Shown one piece after another: positions 1-9,011 of a DNA stretch of 64,000 nt. The DNA lies in assembly GCF_004028095.1 (NCBI RefSeq), contig NZ_SBHM01000006.1, positions 496,001 through 560,000 of the forward strand, given 5' to 3'. The translations under genes and the position numbers were made by a program. The notes below the pieces were generated by a model that saw nothing but the letters and a program-made list of their open reading frames with translations, was not told the DNA's origin and did not search any database. The stretch comes from Paenarthrobacter ureafaciens (GTDB lineage Bacteria; Actinomycetota; Actinomycetes; Actinomycetales; Micrococcaceae). The number at the start of each line of letters is the position of its first letter. Position 1 is the stretch's first letter.

Positions 1-1478
1 GGGCGTTCGTCAACCAGCACCATCATGAGGTGGACCTCAGGATTGTTGGTGGTGATGGCATTCGCGATGGACTGCAGGATCAGCGTCTTGCCGGCCTTGG
101 GCGGGGAGACGATGAGGCCACGCTGGCCCTTGCCGATGGGAGCCACGAGGTCGATGACACGGGGGCCGATCTTCTTCGGGTCCGTTTCGAGGCGGAGTCG
201 CTCCGAGGGGTAGAGCGGCACAAGCTTGGCGAATTCAACGCGGTCCTTGAGCTCCTCGGGAGTCTTGCCGTTTACCGACGTGACCCGGACCAGGGCGTTG
301 AACTTCTGGCGGGACGACTGCTGGTTGCGGTCTTCGCCTTCGCGCGGCGCACGGATGGCACCGACCACGGCGTCGCCCTTACGCAGGTTGTACTTCTTGA
401 CCTGGGCGAGCGATACGTAAACATCGTTGGCTCCCGGAAGGTAGCCGGAGGTGCGGATGAACGCGTAGTTCTCCAGGACGTCCAGGATGCCTGCGACGGG
501 CAGCAGCACGTCGTCTTCAGTGACCTCGACGTCGTCTACGTCCGGTCCCTGGGAACGTCCGCGGCGGCGCTCATTGCGGTCACGGAAGCGTTCGCTGCGG
601 CTGTTGCCGTCGCGGCTGTCCTGGCCTCGGCGGTCGTTCTGCTCGTTGCGGTCGCGACGGTTGCGGCGGTTACGGCGGTTGCCGCCGTCTTCGCCGTCGT
701 TGTCGTCACGGCGGTTGCGGGAGTTGTCGCGGCGTTCACGCTGCGGCTGTTCACCGGCTTCAGCCTGTTCGCGCTGCTCGGCACGGCCTTCACGCTGGTC
801 GGCGCGGCTTTCGCGGCCTTCACGCTCAGTGCGCTGTTCAGCGGACCGCTGCTCGGCCTGCTGCTCCGTACGCGGTTCGGCAGCGGGTGCCTCTGCCGCC
901 TCGGCTGCAGCGGCGGCTTCACCACGACGGCGATTGCGGGTGCGGGGCTGACGGCGCTCGGCAGGAGCTTCCGCGGTTTCGGCCGCAGGAGCGGCCGTTT
1001 CTTCGGTACGTGCGGCTTCAGCGGCGGGAGCCGATCCAGCCTCTGCCGTTGCCGCAGCGGCGGCTTCGGCCGCAGCCACGACGCCATCGCTGCTTGCCCG
1101 GCGGCTGCGTCCACGTCCGCGTCGCGGTGCTTCCTGGGGAGCTGCTTCGCCGGCGGTTTCGACTGCGGGAGCCGACTTTTCCGGCTGCTGCTCAACGGCA
1201 GGAGCTTCCTTGGGGGCAGCTGCAGCGCTTCCCTTCGACGGTGCCTTGGCAGGCGCCTTGGTGGCTGGCGTGCCGGCACGGTGGGCGGAAATTGCGTTGA
1301 CAAGGTCACCCTTGCGCATCCGTGATCCCCCGGAAATGCCCAACTGGCTGGCAAGAGCCTGGAGTTGGGCGAGCTTCAAGCCGGCAAGGCCGCTGCTCTT
1401 GGTGGTTGCGGCCGTTGACGACTCGGCAGCAGAAGATGTGGTGTCCACAGCTGAAGCCAGCTCAGTGGTTTCTGTCAC
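1..1478 (-). CDS. rho: Transcription termination factor Rho (3' part missing)
   Basis: Hexameric RNA-dependent ATPase that ends transcription. Starts at a GTG (MTETTELASAV) with the strong ribosome site GGGGGAAGGA just upstream. Visible order: Rho N-terminal helix domain (about residues 29-65, LKLAQLQALASQLGIS), a low-complexity region rich in Arg, Glu, Gln, Asp and Asn (about 70-320), the RNA-binding cold-shock-like domain (about 325-375), then the ATPase core with Walker A SPPKAGKT (about 458-465) and Walker B MMVLVDERP at the window edge. About 492 codons are present; the C-terminal part of the ATPase domain lies outside. The long basic/acidic insertion is typical of actinobacterial Rho. 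Downstream of thrB in the same direction. Confidence 0.96.
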   Translation of the reverse strand, partial: MTETTELASAVDTTSSAAESSTAATTKSSGLAGLKLAQLQALASQLGISGGSRMRKGDLVNAISAHRAGTPATKAPAKAPSKGSAAAAPKEAPAVEQQPEKSAPAVETAGEAAPQEAPRRGRGRSRRASSDGVVAAAEAAAAATAEAGSAPAAEAARTEETAAPAAETAEAPAERRQPRTRNRRRGEAAAAAEAAEAPAAEPRTEQQAEQRSAEQRTEREGRESRADQREGRAEQREQAEAGEQPQRERRDNSRNRRDDNDGEDGGNRRNRRNRRDRNEQNDRRGQDSRDGNSRSERFRDRNERRRGRSQGPDVDDVEVTEDDVLLPVAGILDVLENYAFIRTSGYLPGANDVYVSLAQVKKYNLRKGDAVVGAIRAPREGEDRNQQSSRQKFNALVRVTSVNGKTPEELKDRVEFAKLVPLYPSERLRLETDPKKIGPRVIDLVAPIGKGQRGLIVSPPKAGKTLILQSIANAITTNNPEVHLMMVLVDER

Positions 1479-1787
1479 GAAGGATCCTTCCCCCTCGACG
1501 GCGTCCGGAGCGAGAGCCGGACGCGATGATTTGTTCCGGGCTGCAGTTCAGATCTGCAGCCTATGGTTTCGGCCGTGCCTGATGGATTGTGGCCAACAGG
1601 GCCGGATACTGATCGTCTTCACTGGATCCAGTTGCCCGGACAACCGGCTGACTTAATCAGGGAACAGAGAGAGTTCTGCGGCACCTGAGACAGGCCGGAA
1701 AGAGACGGCACCGCCAGACGTTGGTGCAGTTGACGAAAGGGTACGGCGATACTGCCGAGATCCAAAATCAGGGAACTGCCCGCGGCT
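1479..1787 (-). promoter_or_regulatory. rho leader and thrB-rho intergenic region
   Basis: About 310 bases with no convincing gene. A TAGGCT -10 candidate on the minus strand (1563-1558) would start a leader of about 70 nt. That leader can form two hairpins: CTGCAG/CTGCAG at 1541-1559 and GCGTCCGG/CCGGACGC at 1501-1524, the second just upstream of the Shine-Dalgarno (about 1485-1494). No strong U-tract terminator is visible after thrB, so read-through from the threonine operon is possible. The regulatory role is inferred from position only. Confidence 0.45.
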
Positions 1788-2762
1788 TTACCGCCGGTGC
1801 ACTTCCACTCTAGCACCTTCAACGTCCACAGCCAGCGTCATCACGCGCCAAGCAACGTCGGGTGTGTTGGCCGAAGTAAAGGCGTCGATGTGGGCGGTGA
1901 CTGCTGCGGCCTCGGCCTCGCCGTTGGCGAGCACCATGACAGTGGGTCCTGCACCGGACACGACGGCGGCGAACCCGGCTGAGCGCAAGGAGGAAATCAG
2001 GTTGGCGCTCGGACGCATTGCCTCCGCCCGGTAGCTCTGGTGGAGGTAATCCTCAGTACCCGGGAGCAGCAGCTCCGGCTTGCTGGTCAGGGCATGGACC
2101 AGCAACGCTGCCCGTCCCGAGTTCATGGCTGCGGCATGGTGGCCCACCGAGGCGGGAAGAAGGCCACGCGCAGTTTCGGTGGAGAGCTCAAAATCCGGAA
2201 CGGCCACGACGGGAACCACTGATGCCGCGACGTCCGCGCGCGTGCTGCTGTACTGCTCGCTGTCCTGCCATGACAGCGCCAACCCGCCGAAAATTGCGGG
2301 TGCGACGTTGTCAGGGTGGCCTTCAATCTCGCTGGTCAACTGCAGGATCCAGTCACGGTCCTGGCGGGCCTCGTCCGGAACCATGGCGTTGGCAGCGGTC
2401 ACGGCAGCAACCACGGCGGAGGCGGAAGAACCCAGGCCACGGCCATGCGGGTTGACGTTCTCGGCAATGATCTTCAACCCGTTGCGCTGGAACCCGAGCC
2501 GGTCCAGGGCCAGGTCGATGGCGCGGACCACCAAGTGGGAGGAGTCCCGGGGAAGTGTTTCCGCTCCCTCTCCGGAGAGCTCGAACTCGAGCTCTCCGGA
2601 GGAAAGGGTTTCCACGGTCAGGGTGTCGTAGATGGACAAGGCCAGGCCGAGGCTGTCGTAGCCGGGGCCAAGGTTGGCACTCGTACCGGGCACCCTGACC
2701 GTCAGGCGCTGGCCGGCCGCGACCTCTGTTCGATCAGTCGCGGTGGGCTGCGTTGTTTCCAC
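1788..2762 (-). CDS. thrB: Homoserine kinase
   Basis: GHMP-family kinase that phosphorylates L-homoserine with ATP, the penultimate step of threonine synthesis, in the cytoplasm. 324 residues from the GTG (VETTQPTATD) placed 2 nt after the thrC stop; its ribosome site lies inside the thrC end (GAAGAAAAG). GHMP signature GRGLGSSASAVVAAV about 90-105 residues in, early substrate motif VPGTSANLGPGYDS and a C-terminal GAGPTVMVL glycine loop. The frame stays open further upstream, but that part is the antisense of nothing conserved and overlaps thrC. Last biosynthetic gene of the argS-lysA-hom-thrC-thrB run. Confidence 0.95.
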   Translation of the reverse strand: METTQPTATDRTEVAAGQRLTVRVPGTSANLGPGYDSLGLALSIYDTLTVETLSSGELEFELSGEGAETLPRDSSHLVVRAIDLALDRLGFQRNGLKIIAENVNPHGRGLGSSASAVVAAVTAANAMVPDEARQDRDWILQLTSEIEGHPDNVAPAIFGGLALSWQDSEQYSSTRADVAASVVPVVAVPDFELSTETARGLLPASVGHHAAAMNSGRAALLVHALTSKPELLLPGTEDYLHQSYRAEAMRPSANLISSLRSAGFAAVVSGAGPTVMVLANGEAEAAAVTAHIDAFTSANTPDVAWRVMTLAVDVEGARVEVHRR

Positions 2763-2764
2763 TC

Positions 2765-3868
2765 TTACTTTTCTTCCAGTCCCAGTTCTGCTGCAACAGT
2801 GACGACGTCGTTGGGCACCTTGACCGGCTGGACATCGCTGCCGTCCCCGGTACGCAGGGCCCACTGCGGGTCCTTCAGGCCGTGGCCGGTGACGGTGATG
2901 ACGATCTTGTTGCCGGACGGCACCTCACCTGCGGCGTGCTTCTTGATCAGGCCGGCGACGCCTGCGGCCGAGCCGGGTTCAACGAAGACGCCTTCCTTGG
3001 ACGAGAGCCAACGGTGGGCGGCGAGGATTTCCTCGTCCGTCACGGCCTCGATCAAGCCGCCCGATTCGTCGCGGGCCGCAACAGCGGTTTCCCACGAGGC
3101 CGGATTGCCGATGCGGATGGCCGTGGCAATGGTGTCCGGCTCGGTGATGGGATGGCCGGCGACGAAGGGGGCGGCACCGGCAGCCTGGAAGCCCCACATG
3201 GCAGGGGTCTTGGTAGAGACTGCGGCCAGCGTGCCGTTGGGGGTCTCGAAGGGGGCGGAGTACTCCTTGTAGCCCTTCCAGTAAGCACTAATGTTGCCGG
3301 CGTTGCCTACGGGCAGGACGTGGATGTCCGGTGCGTCGCCCAAGGAGTCCACCACTTCGAAAGCACCGGTCTTCTGGCCCTGGATACGGGCAGGGTTCAC
3401 CGAATTCACCAGGAACACCGGGTAGGACTCGCCCAGTTTCCGTGCGATGTCCAGGCAGTTGTCAAAGTTGCCGTCAACCTGCAGCAGCGTGGCACCGTGG
3501 GCGATGGCCTGGCTCAGCTTGCCCATGGAAATCTTGCCCTCGGGAACCAGGACAGCGCACTTGAGGCCGGCGGCCGTAGCGTAGGCAGCTGCCGAAGCGG
3601 AGGTGTTGCCGGTGGAAGCACACACAACGGCCTTGGCCCCGGCCTCTACCGCAGCCGTCATGGCCATGGTCATGCCACGGTCCTTGAAGGAGCCGGTGGG
3701 GTTCATGCCTTCGACCTTGAGGTAGACCTCGGAGCCGGTGAGCTCGGAAAGCTTCTGCGCGTGGACAAGCGGCGTACCGCCCTCGCCGAGGGTAATGACC
3801 TTCGTGGCTTCCGTTACAGGCAAACGATCAGCGTATTCGCGGATTACTCCGCGCCATTGGTGAGCCAC
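2765..3868 (-). CDS. thrC: Threonine synthase
   Basis: PLP enzyme converting O-phosphohomoserine to threonine and phosphate. 367 residues, a normal length for the short bacterial class. PLP lysine in [11 protein letters not shown] (about residues 57-67), phosphate-binding glycine loop near [12 protein letters not shown]. Starts at a GTG directly after the hom stop codon (no spacer), with GAAGGGG inside the end of hom as ribosome site. That spacing implies translational coupling. Encoded between hom and thrB, so the three threonine steps from aspartate semialdehyde sit together. Confidence 0.96.
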   Translation of the reverse strand: MAHQWRGVIREYADRLPVTEATKVITLGEGGTPLVHAQKLSELTGSEVYLKVEGMNPTGSFKDRGMTMAMTAAVEAGAKAVVCASTGNTSASAAAYATAAGLKCAVLVPEGKISMGKLSQAIAHGATLLQVDGNFDNCLDIARKLGESYPVFLVNSVNPARIQGQKTGAFEVVDSLGDAPDIHVLPVGNAGNISAYWKGYKEYSAPFETPNGTLAAVSTKTPAMWGFQAAGAAPFVAGHPITEPDTIATAIRIGNPASWETAVAARDESGGLIEAVTDEEILAAHRWLSSKEGVFVEPGSAAGVAGLIKKHAAGEVPSGNKIVITVTGHGLKDPQWALRTGDGSDVQPVKVPNDVVTVAAELGLEEK

Positions 3869-5185
3869 TTAGACCCCTTCTACCCGCAGTACGGATGTCA
3901 CAGAATTGATAACGTCAAGGCCCTTCACGGCCTCGACGGTTGCTGCAAGTGCAGCTTCGGATGCACGGTGCGTCACGATCTTCAGCTCAGCCGACTCCAC
4001 AGCGGACGAAGCGTCCCGGTGGATCGTCTGGCGCATGATCTCGATGGAGACGCCGTTCTCCGCGAAAATGTGGGCGATGCGGGCCAGGACCCCGGGTTGG
4101 TCGGCGACGTCGAGGCCAATGTAATAGCTGGTAGTCGAGGCTTCCACGGGAAGGGGCTGGACGTAACCGGTTGTCGTCTCCGTGCGGCCCGGGCCGCCCA
4201 GGACGAGGCGGCGCGCGGCCGACACGAGGTCGCCCAGTACGGCGGAGGCGGTTGGCGTTCCGCCCGCCCCCTGGCCGTAGAACATCAGCTCTCCAGCGTT
4301 TTCAGCCTCGATGAATACCGCATTGAAGGCACCGCGGACGGCTGCCAGCGGATGCTCGCGCGGCAGCAGCGTGGGGTGCACGCGCACTGAGATGCCGCTG
4401 CCGTTGTCCGGGGACTCGATTTTTTCGGCGATGGCCAGGAGCTTGATGACAAAGCCGGCTTCCTTGGCGGAGGCGATGTCCGAGGCCGTGACCTTGGTGA
4501 TGCCTTCGCAATAGACGTCGTCCAGCGAGAAGCGGGTGTGGAAGGACAACGATGCAAGGATCGCGGCCTTCGCGGCAGCGTCATGCCCTTCGACGTCGGC
4601 CGTGGGATCGGCCTCGGCGTAGCCAAGGCGCTGGGCCTCGGCCAAGGCGTCGGCGAACTGGGCACCCGTGGTGTCCATCTGGTCCAGGATGAAGTTGGTG
4701 GTGCCGTTGACGATGCCCAGGACGCGCGTGATGCGATCGCCGGAAAGGCTGTCCCGGATGGGGCGCAGGATGGGGATGGCTCCGGCCACGGCGGCCTCAT
4801 AGGAAAGCTGGACGCCTGCCTTGTCCGCTTCTTCGTACAGCGTAGGTCCGTCCTGCGCCAGGAGTGCCTTGTTGCCGGTCACGACGCAGGCACCGTTGCG
4901 GACGGCAGTCAGGATCAGCGAGCGGGCAGGCTCAATCCCGCCCATGAGTTCAATGACAAGGTCCGCGTCCTTGACGAGGGTCTCTGCGTCGGTTGTGAAG
5001 AGCTCCCTCGGCAACTCGACGTCGCGCGGGGTATCGATGTTCCGCACGGCAATACCGGACAGTTCCAGTCGGGCGCCGCTGCGGGCGGCGAGGGCGTCGG
5101 CGTCGTCAATAAGAATCCGCGCGACCTGGGCCCCCACGTTGCCACAGCCCAGCAGGGCCACCTTCAGGTTTCGCACTTCAGACAT
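3869..5185 (-). CDS. hom: Homoserine dehydrogenase (ACT-containing)
   Basis: Reduces aspartate semialdehyde to homoserine, the branch point to Thr and Met. 438 residues. N-terminal NAD(P)-binding fold with GCGNVGAQVARIL (about residues 12-24), catalytic domain with the NGTTNFILDQM segment, and a C-terminal ACT domain (about 355-430, YYIGLDVADQPGVLARIA), the usual site of feedback inhibition by threonine. Its ATG overlaps the end of lysA by 8 nt, giving translational coupling. The ribosome site GGGAG lies within lysA. Confidence 0.96.
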   Translation of the reverse strand: MSEVRNLKVALLGCGNVGAQVARILIDDADALAARSGARLELSGIAVRNIDTPRDVELPRELFTTDAETLVKDADLVIELMGGIEPARSLILTAVRNGACVVTGNKALLAQDGPTLYEEADKAGVQLSYEAAVAGAIPILRPIRDSLSGDRITRVLGIVNGTTNFILDQMDTTGAQFADALAEAQRLGYAEADPTADVEGHDAAAKAAILASLSFHTRFSLDDVYCEGITKVTASDIASAKEAGFVIKLLAIAEKIESPDNGSGISVRVHPTLLPREHPLAAVRGAFNAVFIEAENAGELMFYGQGAGGTPTASAVLGDLVSAARRLVLGGPGRTETTTGYVQPLPVEASTTSYYIGLDVADQPGVLARIAHIFAENGVSIEIMRQTIHRDASSAVESAELKIVTHRASEAALAATVEAVKGLDVINSVTSVLRVEGV

Positions 5186-6650
5186 TCGCCACTCCCATGT
5201 CGCGGTTCAAGAGATCTTCTTCGGTTTCCCCGCGGACAATCAGCCTGGCGGCTCCATCGCGCACTGCGACGACGCCCGGCCGGGCAAGGTAGTTGTAGTT
5301 GCTGGAGAGGGCCCAGCAGTAGGCGCCGGTACCCGGTACTGCGAGCAAATCACCGGCTGCCACGTCCGCGGGCAGATATACATCTCTAACAACTATGTCG
5401 CCGCTCTCGCAATGTTTGCCCACTACGCGGGACAGCTGCGGCTCCTCCACAGAGCCGCGGGACGCCAAAACTGCCGAATAATCCGCGTCGTACAGCACCG
5501 GGCGGGGGTTGTCGCTCATGCCCCCGTCCACCGACACATAGCGGCGCGGATACGTAACGTTTCCGTCCCCGTCCTGGCCGTTTCCGGAATCGACCCGGAC
5601 GGTTTTGAGCGTACCCACCTCGTACAGGGTGAAGGTTGTGCTGCCAACGATGGCCCGGCCAGGCTCGATGGAAATCCGCGGGGCTTCCATGCCGAGTTCG
5701 GCACACGTAGCGCGGACGACGGCGGCCATTGCCTCTGCGATCTCCGCCGCGGGCCGCGGGGTGTCCACGGGCGTGTAGGCGATTCCGTAACCGCCGCCAA
5801 GATCAAGTTCAGGCATGACAATGCCGTACTTGCCCTGCATGGCGGCCTGGAAGGCGAGCAGCTTCTGCGCCGCCAGGGCGAATCCGTCCGGTTCGAAGAT
5901 CTGCGAACCGATGTGGCAGTGCAGGCCCAGCAGCTCAATGCCGGGAGCGGAGTCCGCAGCGGCGACTGCTTCTTCCGCCGCAGACAGCCCTGCTTCACCG
6001 GTGGTGTCCCCGGCCATCGACAAGCCGAATTTCTGGTCTTCGTGGGCCGTGGCAATGAACTCGTGCGTGTGTGCGTGCACCCCGGGAGTGAGTCGCAGCA
6101 TGATTTTGGCTGCTTCTCCGCGTCCGGAGGCAATCCGCGCGATCCGCTGGAGTTCATCGAGGCTGTCCACCACGATGCGGCCAACCTTCATGTCCAGCGC
6201 GCGGTTGATCTCGGTGTCGGATTTGTTGTTGCCGTGCAGGCTCAACTTGCTGCCGGGAATCCCGGCCCTGGCAGCAACCGCCAGTTCACCGCCGGAGCAG
6301 GTATCCAGGCGGAGGCCCTCCTCCGCAACCCACTGGGCAACGGCCGTGCACAGGAAGGACTTGCCGGCATAGTAAACGTCCACTCCCCCGCAAATGTCTG
6401 CGAAAGCCGCATCGAAGGCGTCCTTGAACCCGCGTGCGCGAACGCGGAAGTCCGTTTCGCTCATGACGAAGAGCGGTGTGCCGAACTGTTCCTTCAGTTC
6501 GCTGACGGTAATACCGTCAATGGCAACCTCGCCTTCCGCAGTACGGTCGACGCCCGCCGCCCACAGGGGTGCCTGCAGGGCGTTCAGGTCCTCCGGCACG
6601 GCGAGCCACTCCGGAGCAAGCGGGGACGCGTGTGAAGCCTTGGTGGTCAT
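5178..6650 (-). CDS. lysA: Diaminopimelate decarboxylase
   Basis: PLP-dependent decarboxylation of meso-diaminopimelate to lysine, the last step of lysine synthesis. 490 residues, fold-type III. Features: YYAGKSFLC with the PLP lysine (about residue 95), HGNNKSDTEI, the glycine-rich LDLGGGYGIAY, and CSGGELAVA. The start ATG is 3 nt after the argS stop. Longer than the roughly 420-residue E. coli enzyme because of an actinobacterial N-terminal extension (APEWLAVPEDLNALQAPLW). Same transcript as argS and hom; the argS-lysA pairing is well known in Corynebacterium and relatives. Confidence 0.96.
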   Translation of the reverse strand: MTTKASHASPLAPEWLAVPEDLNALQAPLWAAGVDRTAEGEVAIDGITVSELKEQFGTPLFVMSETDFRVRARGFKDAFDAAFADICGGVDVYYAGKSFLCTAVAQWVAEEGLRLDTCSGGELAVAARAGIPGSKLSLHGNNKSDTEINRALDMKVGRIVVDSLDELQRIARIASGRGEAAKIMLRLTPGVHAHTHEFIATAHEDQKFGLSMAGDTTGEAGLSAAEEAVAAADSAPGIELLGLHCHIGSQIFEPDGFALAAQKLLAFQAAMQGKYGIVMPELDLGGGYGIAYTPVDTPRPAAEIAEAMAAVVRATCAELGMEAPRISIEPGRAIVGSTTFTLYEVGTLKTVRVDSGNGQDGDGNVTYPRRYVSVDGGMSDNPRPVLYDADYSAVLASRGSVEEPQLSRVVGKHCESGDIVVRDVYLPADVAAGDLLAVPGTGAYCWALSSNYNYLARPGVVAVRDGAARLIVRGETEEDLLNRDMGVANV

Positions 6651-6653
6651 CGC

Positions 6654-8303
6654 TTACATCCGTTCCGGCGCCGAAACGCCCAGCAGTTCGAGTCCGTTGG
6701 CCAGCACCTGGCTCGTGGCGTCATTGAGCCACAAACGGGTGCGGTTGACGTCCTGTACGGGTTCCTCGCCCTGCGGCGAGACGCGGCAGGCGTCGTACCA
6801 GCGGTGATAGGCGCCGGCAATAACTTCGAGGTGGCGTGCTACGCGGTGGGGTTCGCGCAACTCGGCTGCCTTGGCAACGATCGAAGGGTAGCTGCCAAGG
6901 TAGGAGAGCAACTCGTTCTCGGTCGCGTGGTCCAGCAGCGAGGCATCGAAAACGGACCGGTCAACGCCCGCCTCGGCTGCGTTCCTGGCTGTTCCACGGG
7001 AACGGGCGTGCGCGTACTGGACGTAGAACACGGGGTTCTCATTGCTGTTCTTCTTGAGCAACTCCGGATCAAGCGTCAGCGGCGAATCGGCAGGGAACCG
7101 GGCCAGCGAGTAGCGGACTGCGTCCTTTCCAAGCCAGGAAATAAGGTCCTTAAGTTCGATGATGTTGCCTGCACGCTTGGACAGCTTGGCGCCGTTGACC
7201 GATACCAACTGGCCGATCAGGACCTCGATGTTGGTGTCGGGATTGTCCCCTGCGCAGGCGGCAATGGCCTTCAGGCGGTTGATGTAGCCGTGGTGGTCCG
7301 CACCCAGGAGGTAGATCTTCTCAATGAAGCCGCGGTCCTTCTTGGAGAGGTAGTAGGCGGCGTCGGCAGCGAAGTACGTGGGTTCCCCGTTGGCGCGGAT
7401 CATGACACGGTCCTTATCATCGCCGAAGTCAGTGGTCCGCAGCCACACCGCACCGCCGTCGTCGAACACATGGCCCTGCTCGCGGAGGCGCGCGACGGCA
7501 GCTTCGATCGCACCGACGTCGTGGAGGTCCTTCTCGGAGAAGTAGACATCGAACTCCACGCCGAAATCGGCAAGGGTGCTCTTGATGTCAGCCATCTGGG
7601 CCTCGTAGGCGGCCGCCCGGATAACGGGCAGTGCGGCCTCGTCCGTGAGCTCCCTGATTCCCGGGTGCGCCTTCAGAACTTCGTCGCCAAGTTCCCGGAT
7701 GTACTCGCCCGGGTAACCGCCGTCCGGCACGTCCCTGCCGTGGAGGCGGGACAGCACGGAATGGGCGAAGACGTTCATCTGCGAGCCGGCGTCGTTGATG
7801 TAGTACTCAGCCGTCACATCCGCTCCGGACGCGCGCAGGACACGGGCAATCGAATCACCGAGGGCGGCCCAGCGGGTGTGCCCGATGTGCAGGGGGCCTG
7901 TGGGGTTGGCGGAAACGAATTCCATGTTGATGACATGGCCTGCGAGCGCCTTGTTGGTGCCGTATTCGGCACCGGCCTCAACGATGGCCTTCGCCAAAAC
8001 TCCCGCCGCAGCGGCGTCCACTGTGATGTTCAGGAACCCCGGGCCCGCGATTTCCACCGCTGTTACGCCCGGAATCTCAGTCAGCCTGCGGCTCAGGAGC
8101 CCGGCAAATTCGCGGGGATTCGTGCCGGCCTTCTTGGCAAGTTGCAGGGCGATGTTGGTGGCCCAGTCTCCGTGATCCCGGTTCTTGGGTCGCTCCACCC
8201 TGACGTCATCGGGGACGGCGGATTCGGGCAGTGCGATTTCACCGGCGGCAACAGCGTCCTTCAGGCAAGTGGATATGGCAGCAGAGAGTTCTTCGGGAGT
8301 CAC
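6654..8303 (-). CDS. argS: Arginyl-tRNA synthetase
   Basis: Class I synthetase charging tRNA-Arg. 549 residues. Contains the HIGH element in PTGPLHIGHTRWAALGDS (about residues 125-143) and a KMSKS-equivalent KLSKRAGN, with N-terminal Arg-tRNA domain and C-terminal DALR domain ending LLGVSAPERM. Starts at GTG 8303, exactly 6 nt after a TAGGCT -10 box, so the mRNA is probably leaderless. First gene of a tight run argS-lysA-hom-thrC-thrB on the minus strand. Confidence 0.97.
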   Translation of the reverse strand: MTPEELSAAISTCLKDAVAAGEIALPESAVPDDVRVERPKNRDHGDWATNIALQLAKKAGTNPREFAGLLSRRLTEIPGVTAVEIAGPGFLNITVDAAAAGVLAKAIVEAGAEYGTNKALAGHVINMEFVSANPTGPLHIGHTRWAALGDSIARVLRASGADVTAEYYINDAGSQMNVFAHSVLSRLHGRDVPDGGYPGEYIRELGDEVLKAHPGIRELTDEAALPVIRAAAYEAQMADIKSTLADFGVEFDVYFSEKDLHDVGAIEAAVARLREQGHVFDDGGAVWLRTTDFGDDKDRVMIRANGEPTYFAADAAYYLSKKDRGFIEKIYLLGADHHGYINRLKAIAACAGDNPDTNIEVLIGQLVSVNGAKLSKRAGNIIELKDLISWLGKDAVRYSLARFPADSPLTLDPELLKKNSNENPVFYVQYAHARSRGTARNAAEAGVDRSVFDASLLDHATENELLSYLGSYPSIVAKAAELREPHRVARHLEVIAGAYHRWYDACRVSPQGEEPVQDVNRTRLWLNDATSQVLANGLELLGVSAPERM

Positions 8304-8309
8304 GCATCT

Positions 8310-8315
8310 AGCCTA
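8310..8315 (-). promoter_or_regulatory. -10 box of the argS-lysA-hom-thrCB operon
   Basis: TAGGCT followed by AGATGC and then the GTG start of argS. The 6-nt spacing places the transcript start at or next to the start codon, the leaderless arrangement common in actinobacteria. No Shine-Dalgarno precedes argS. Start site inferred, not measured. Confidence 0.6.
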
Positions 8316-8526
8316 CCGGGGGCCCGCAAAGTCGCGGAATTCGAGGGCGCTTATGTGGGCAACCCGACGCACAGCCGCTACACAGTTCCTTCAGGGCGGC
8401 GGCACAACGTGAACCATTACGCTGATTTCGACGTTGTTGAAACCGTAGGCACGTGGCCTTTTGGGTCACCCAGCAGCACGAGCGGTCCCGCGAATCCAGA
8501 ACTTGTCCACACGAAATGAGCAGACC

Positions 8527-9006
8527 ATGACCACGCCCCTCCGCAAGACCATCTACGTCGGCCTGGCCGGTATCTCAATCGCAGGCACGGCAGCGGCCTG
8601 CGCCCCGGCCACCGAAGCGCCCGCCCAGACTCCGGCCACCCAGAACGGCGGACAGGCCGGCACGCCAGCTCCTTCGGGTTCCGGTGGCAGCTCCGCGGGC
8701 ACTGCCGGTTCACCCTATAAGGACGGCACGTACAAGGCCGACGGGACGTACACCTCCCCCAACGGACAGGAAACGGTGGGTGTGGAGCTGACCCTTGCAG
8801 GAGGCAAAGTCTCTGCTGTCAACATCACGGAGCATCCGTCCAACCCCAACACCAGGAAGTTCCAGGGTGAATTCGCCGGCGGGATTGCCGCTCAGATTGT
8901 CGGCAAGGACATTGACAAGCTCAACGTTTCAAAAGTGGCCGGTTCGTCCCTGACCTCCGGGGGATTCAACGACGCCGTCCAGCAAATCAAGTCCCAGGCC
9001 AAGTAG
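8527..9006 (+). CDS. FMN-binding domain lipoprotein
   Basis: Probable extracytoplasmic flavin carrier. 159 residues. Basic N-terminus and hydrophobic segment ending TAAAC with Cys25 as likely lipidation site (the residue at -3 is Ala, so the lipobox is slightly atypical), then a Pro/Gly/Ser-rich linker, then an FMN_bind-type domain (about 70-155; GTYTSPNGQETVGVELTL). The conserved flavinylation motif, usually SGAT, reads AGSSLTSGG, so Ser141 is the candidate FMN acceptor instead of Thr. Begins at ATG 8527; an upstream in-frame ATG would spoil the signal peptide. Directly followed by apbE (5-nt gap), the enzyme that attaches FMN to this class of domain. Confidence 0.85.
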   Translation: MTTPLRKTIYVGLAGISIAGTAAACAPATEAPAQTPATQNGGQAGTPAPSGSGGSSAGTAGSPYKDGTYKADGTYTSPNGQETVGVELTLAGGKVSAVNITEHPSNPNTRKFQGEFAGGIAAQIVGKDIDKLNVSKVAGSSLTSGGFNDAVQQIKSQAK

Positions 9007-9011
9007 GGGCC

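Noticed and set aside
2753..4390. Plus-strand frame of 545 codons over thrC and hom
   Set aside because: No domain, no ribosome site; reverse-strand genes are clear.
8304..8526. Riboswitch or T-box between argS and the FMN lipoprotein gene
   Set aside because: No FMN aptamer core or T-box sequence was recognised; argS itself appears leaderless.
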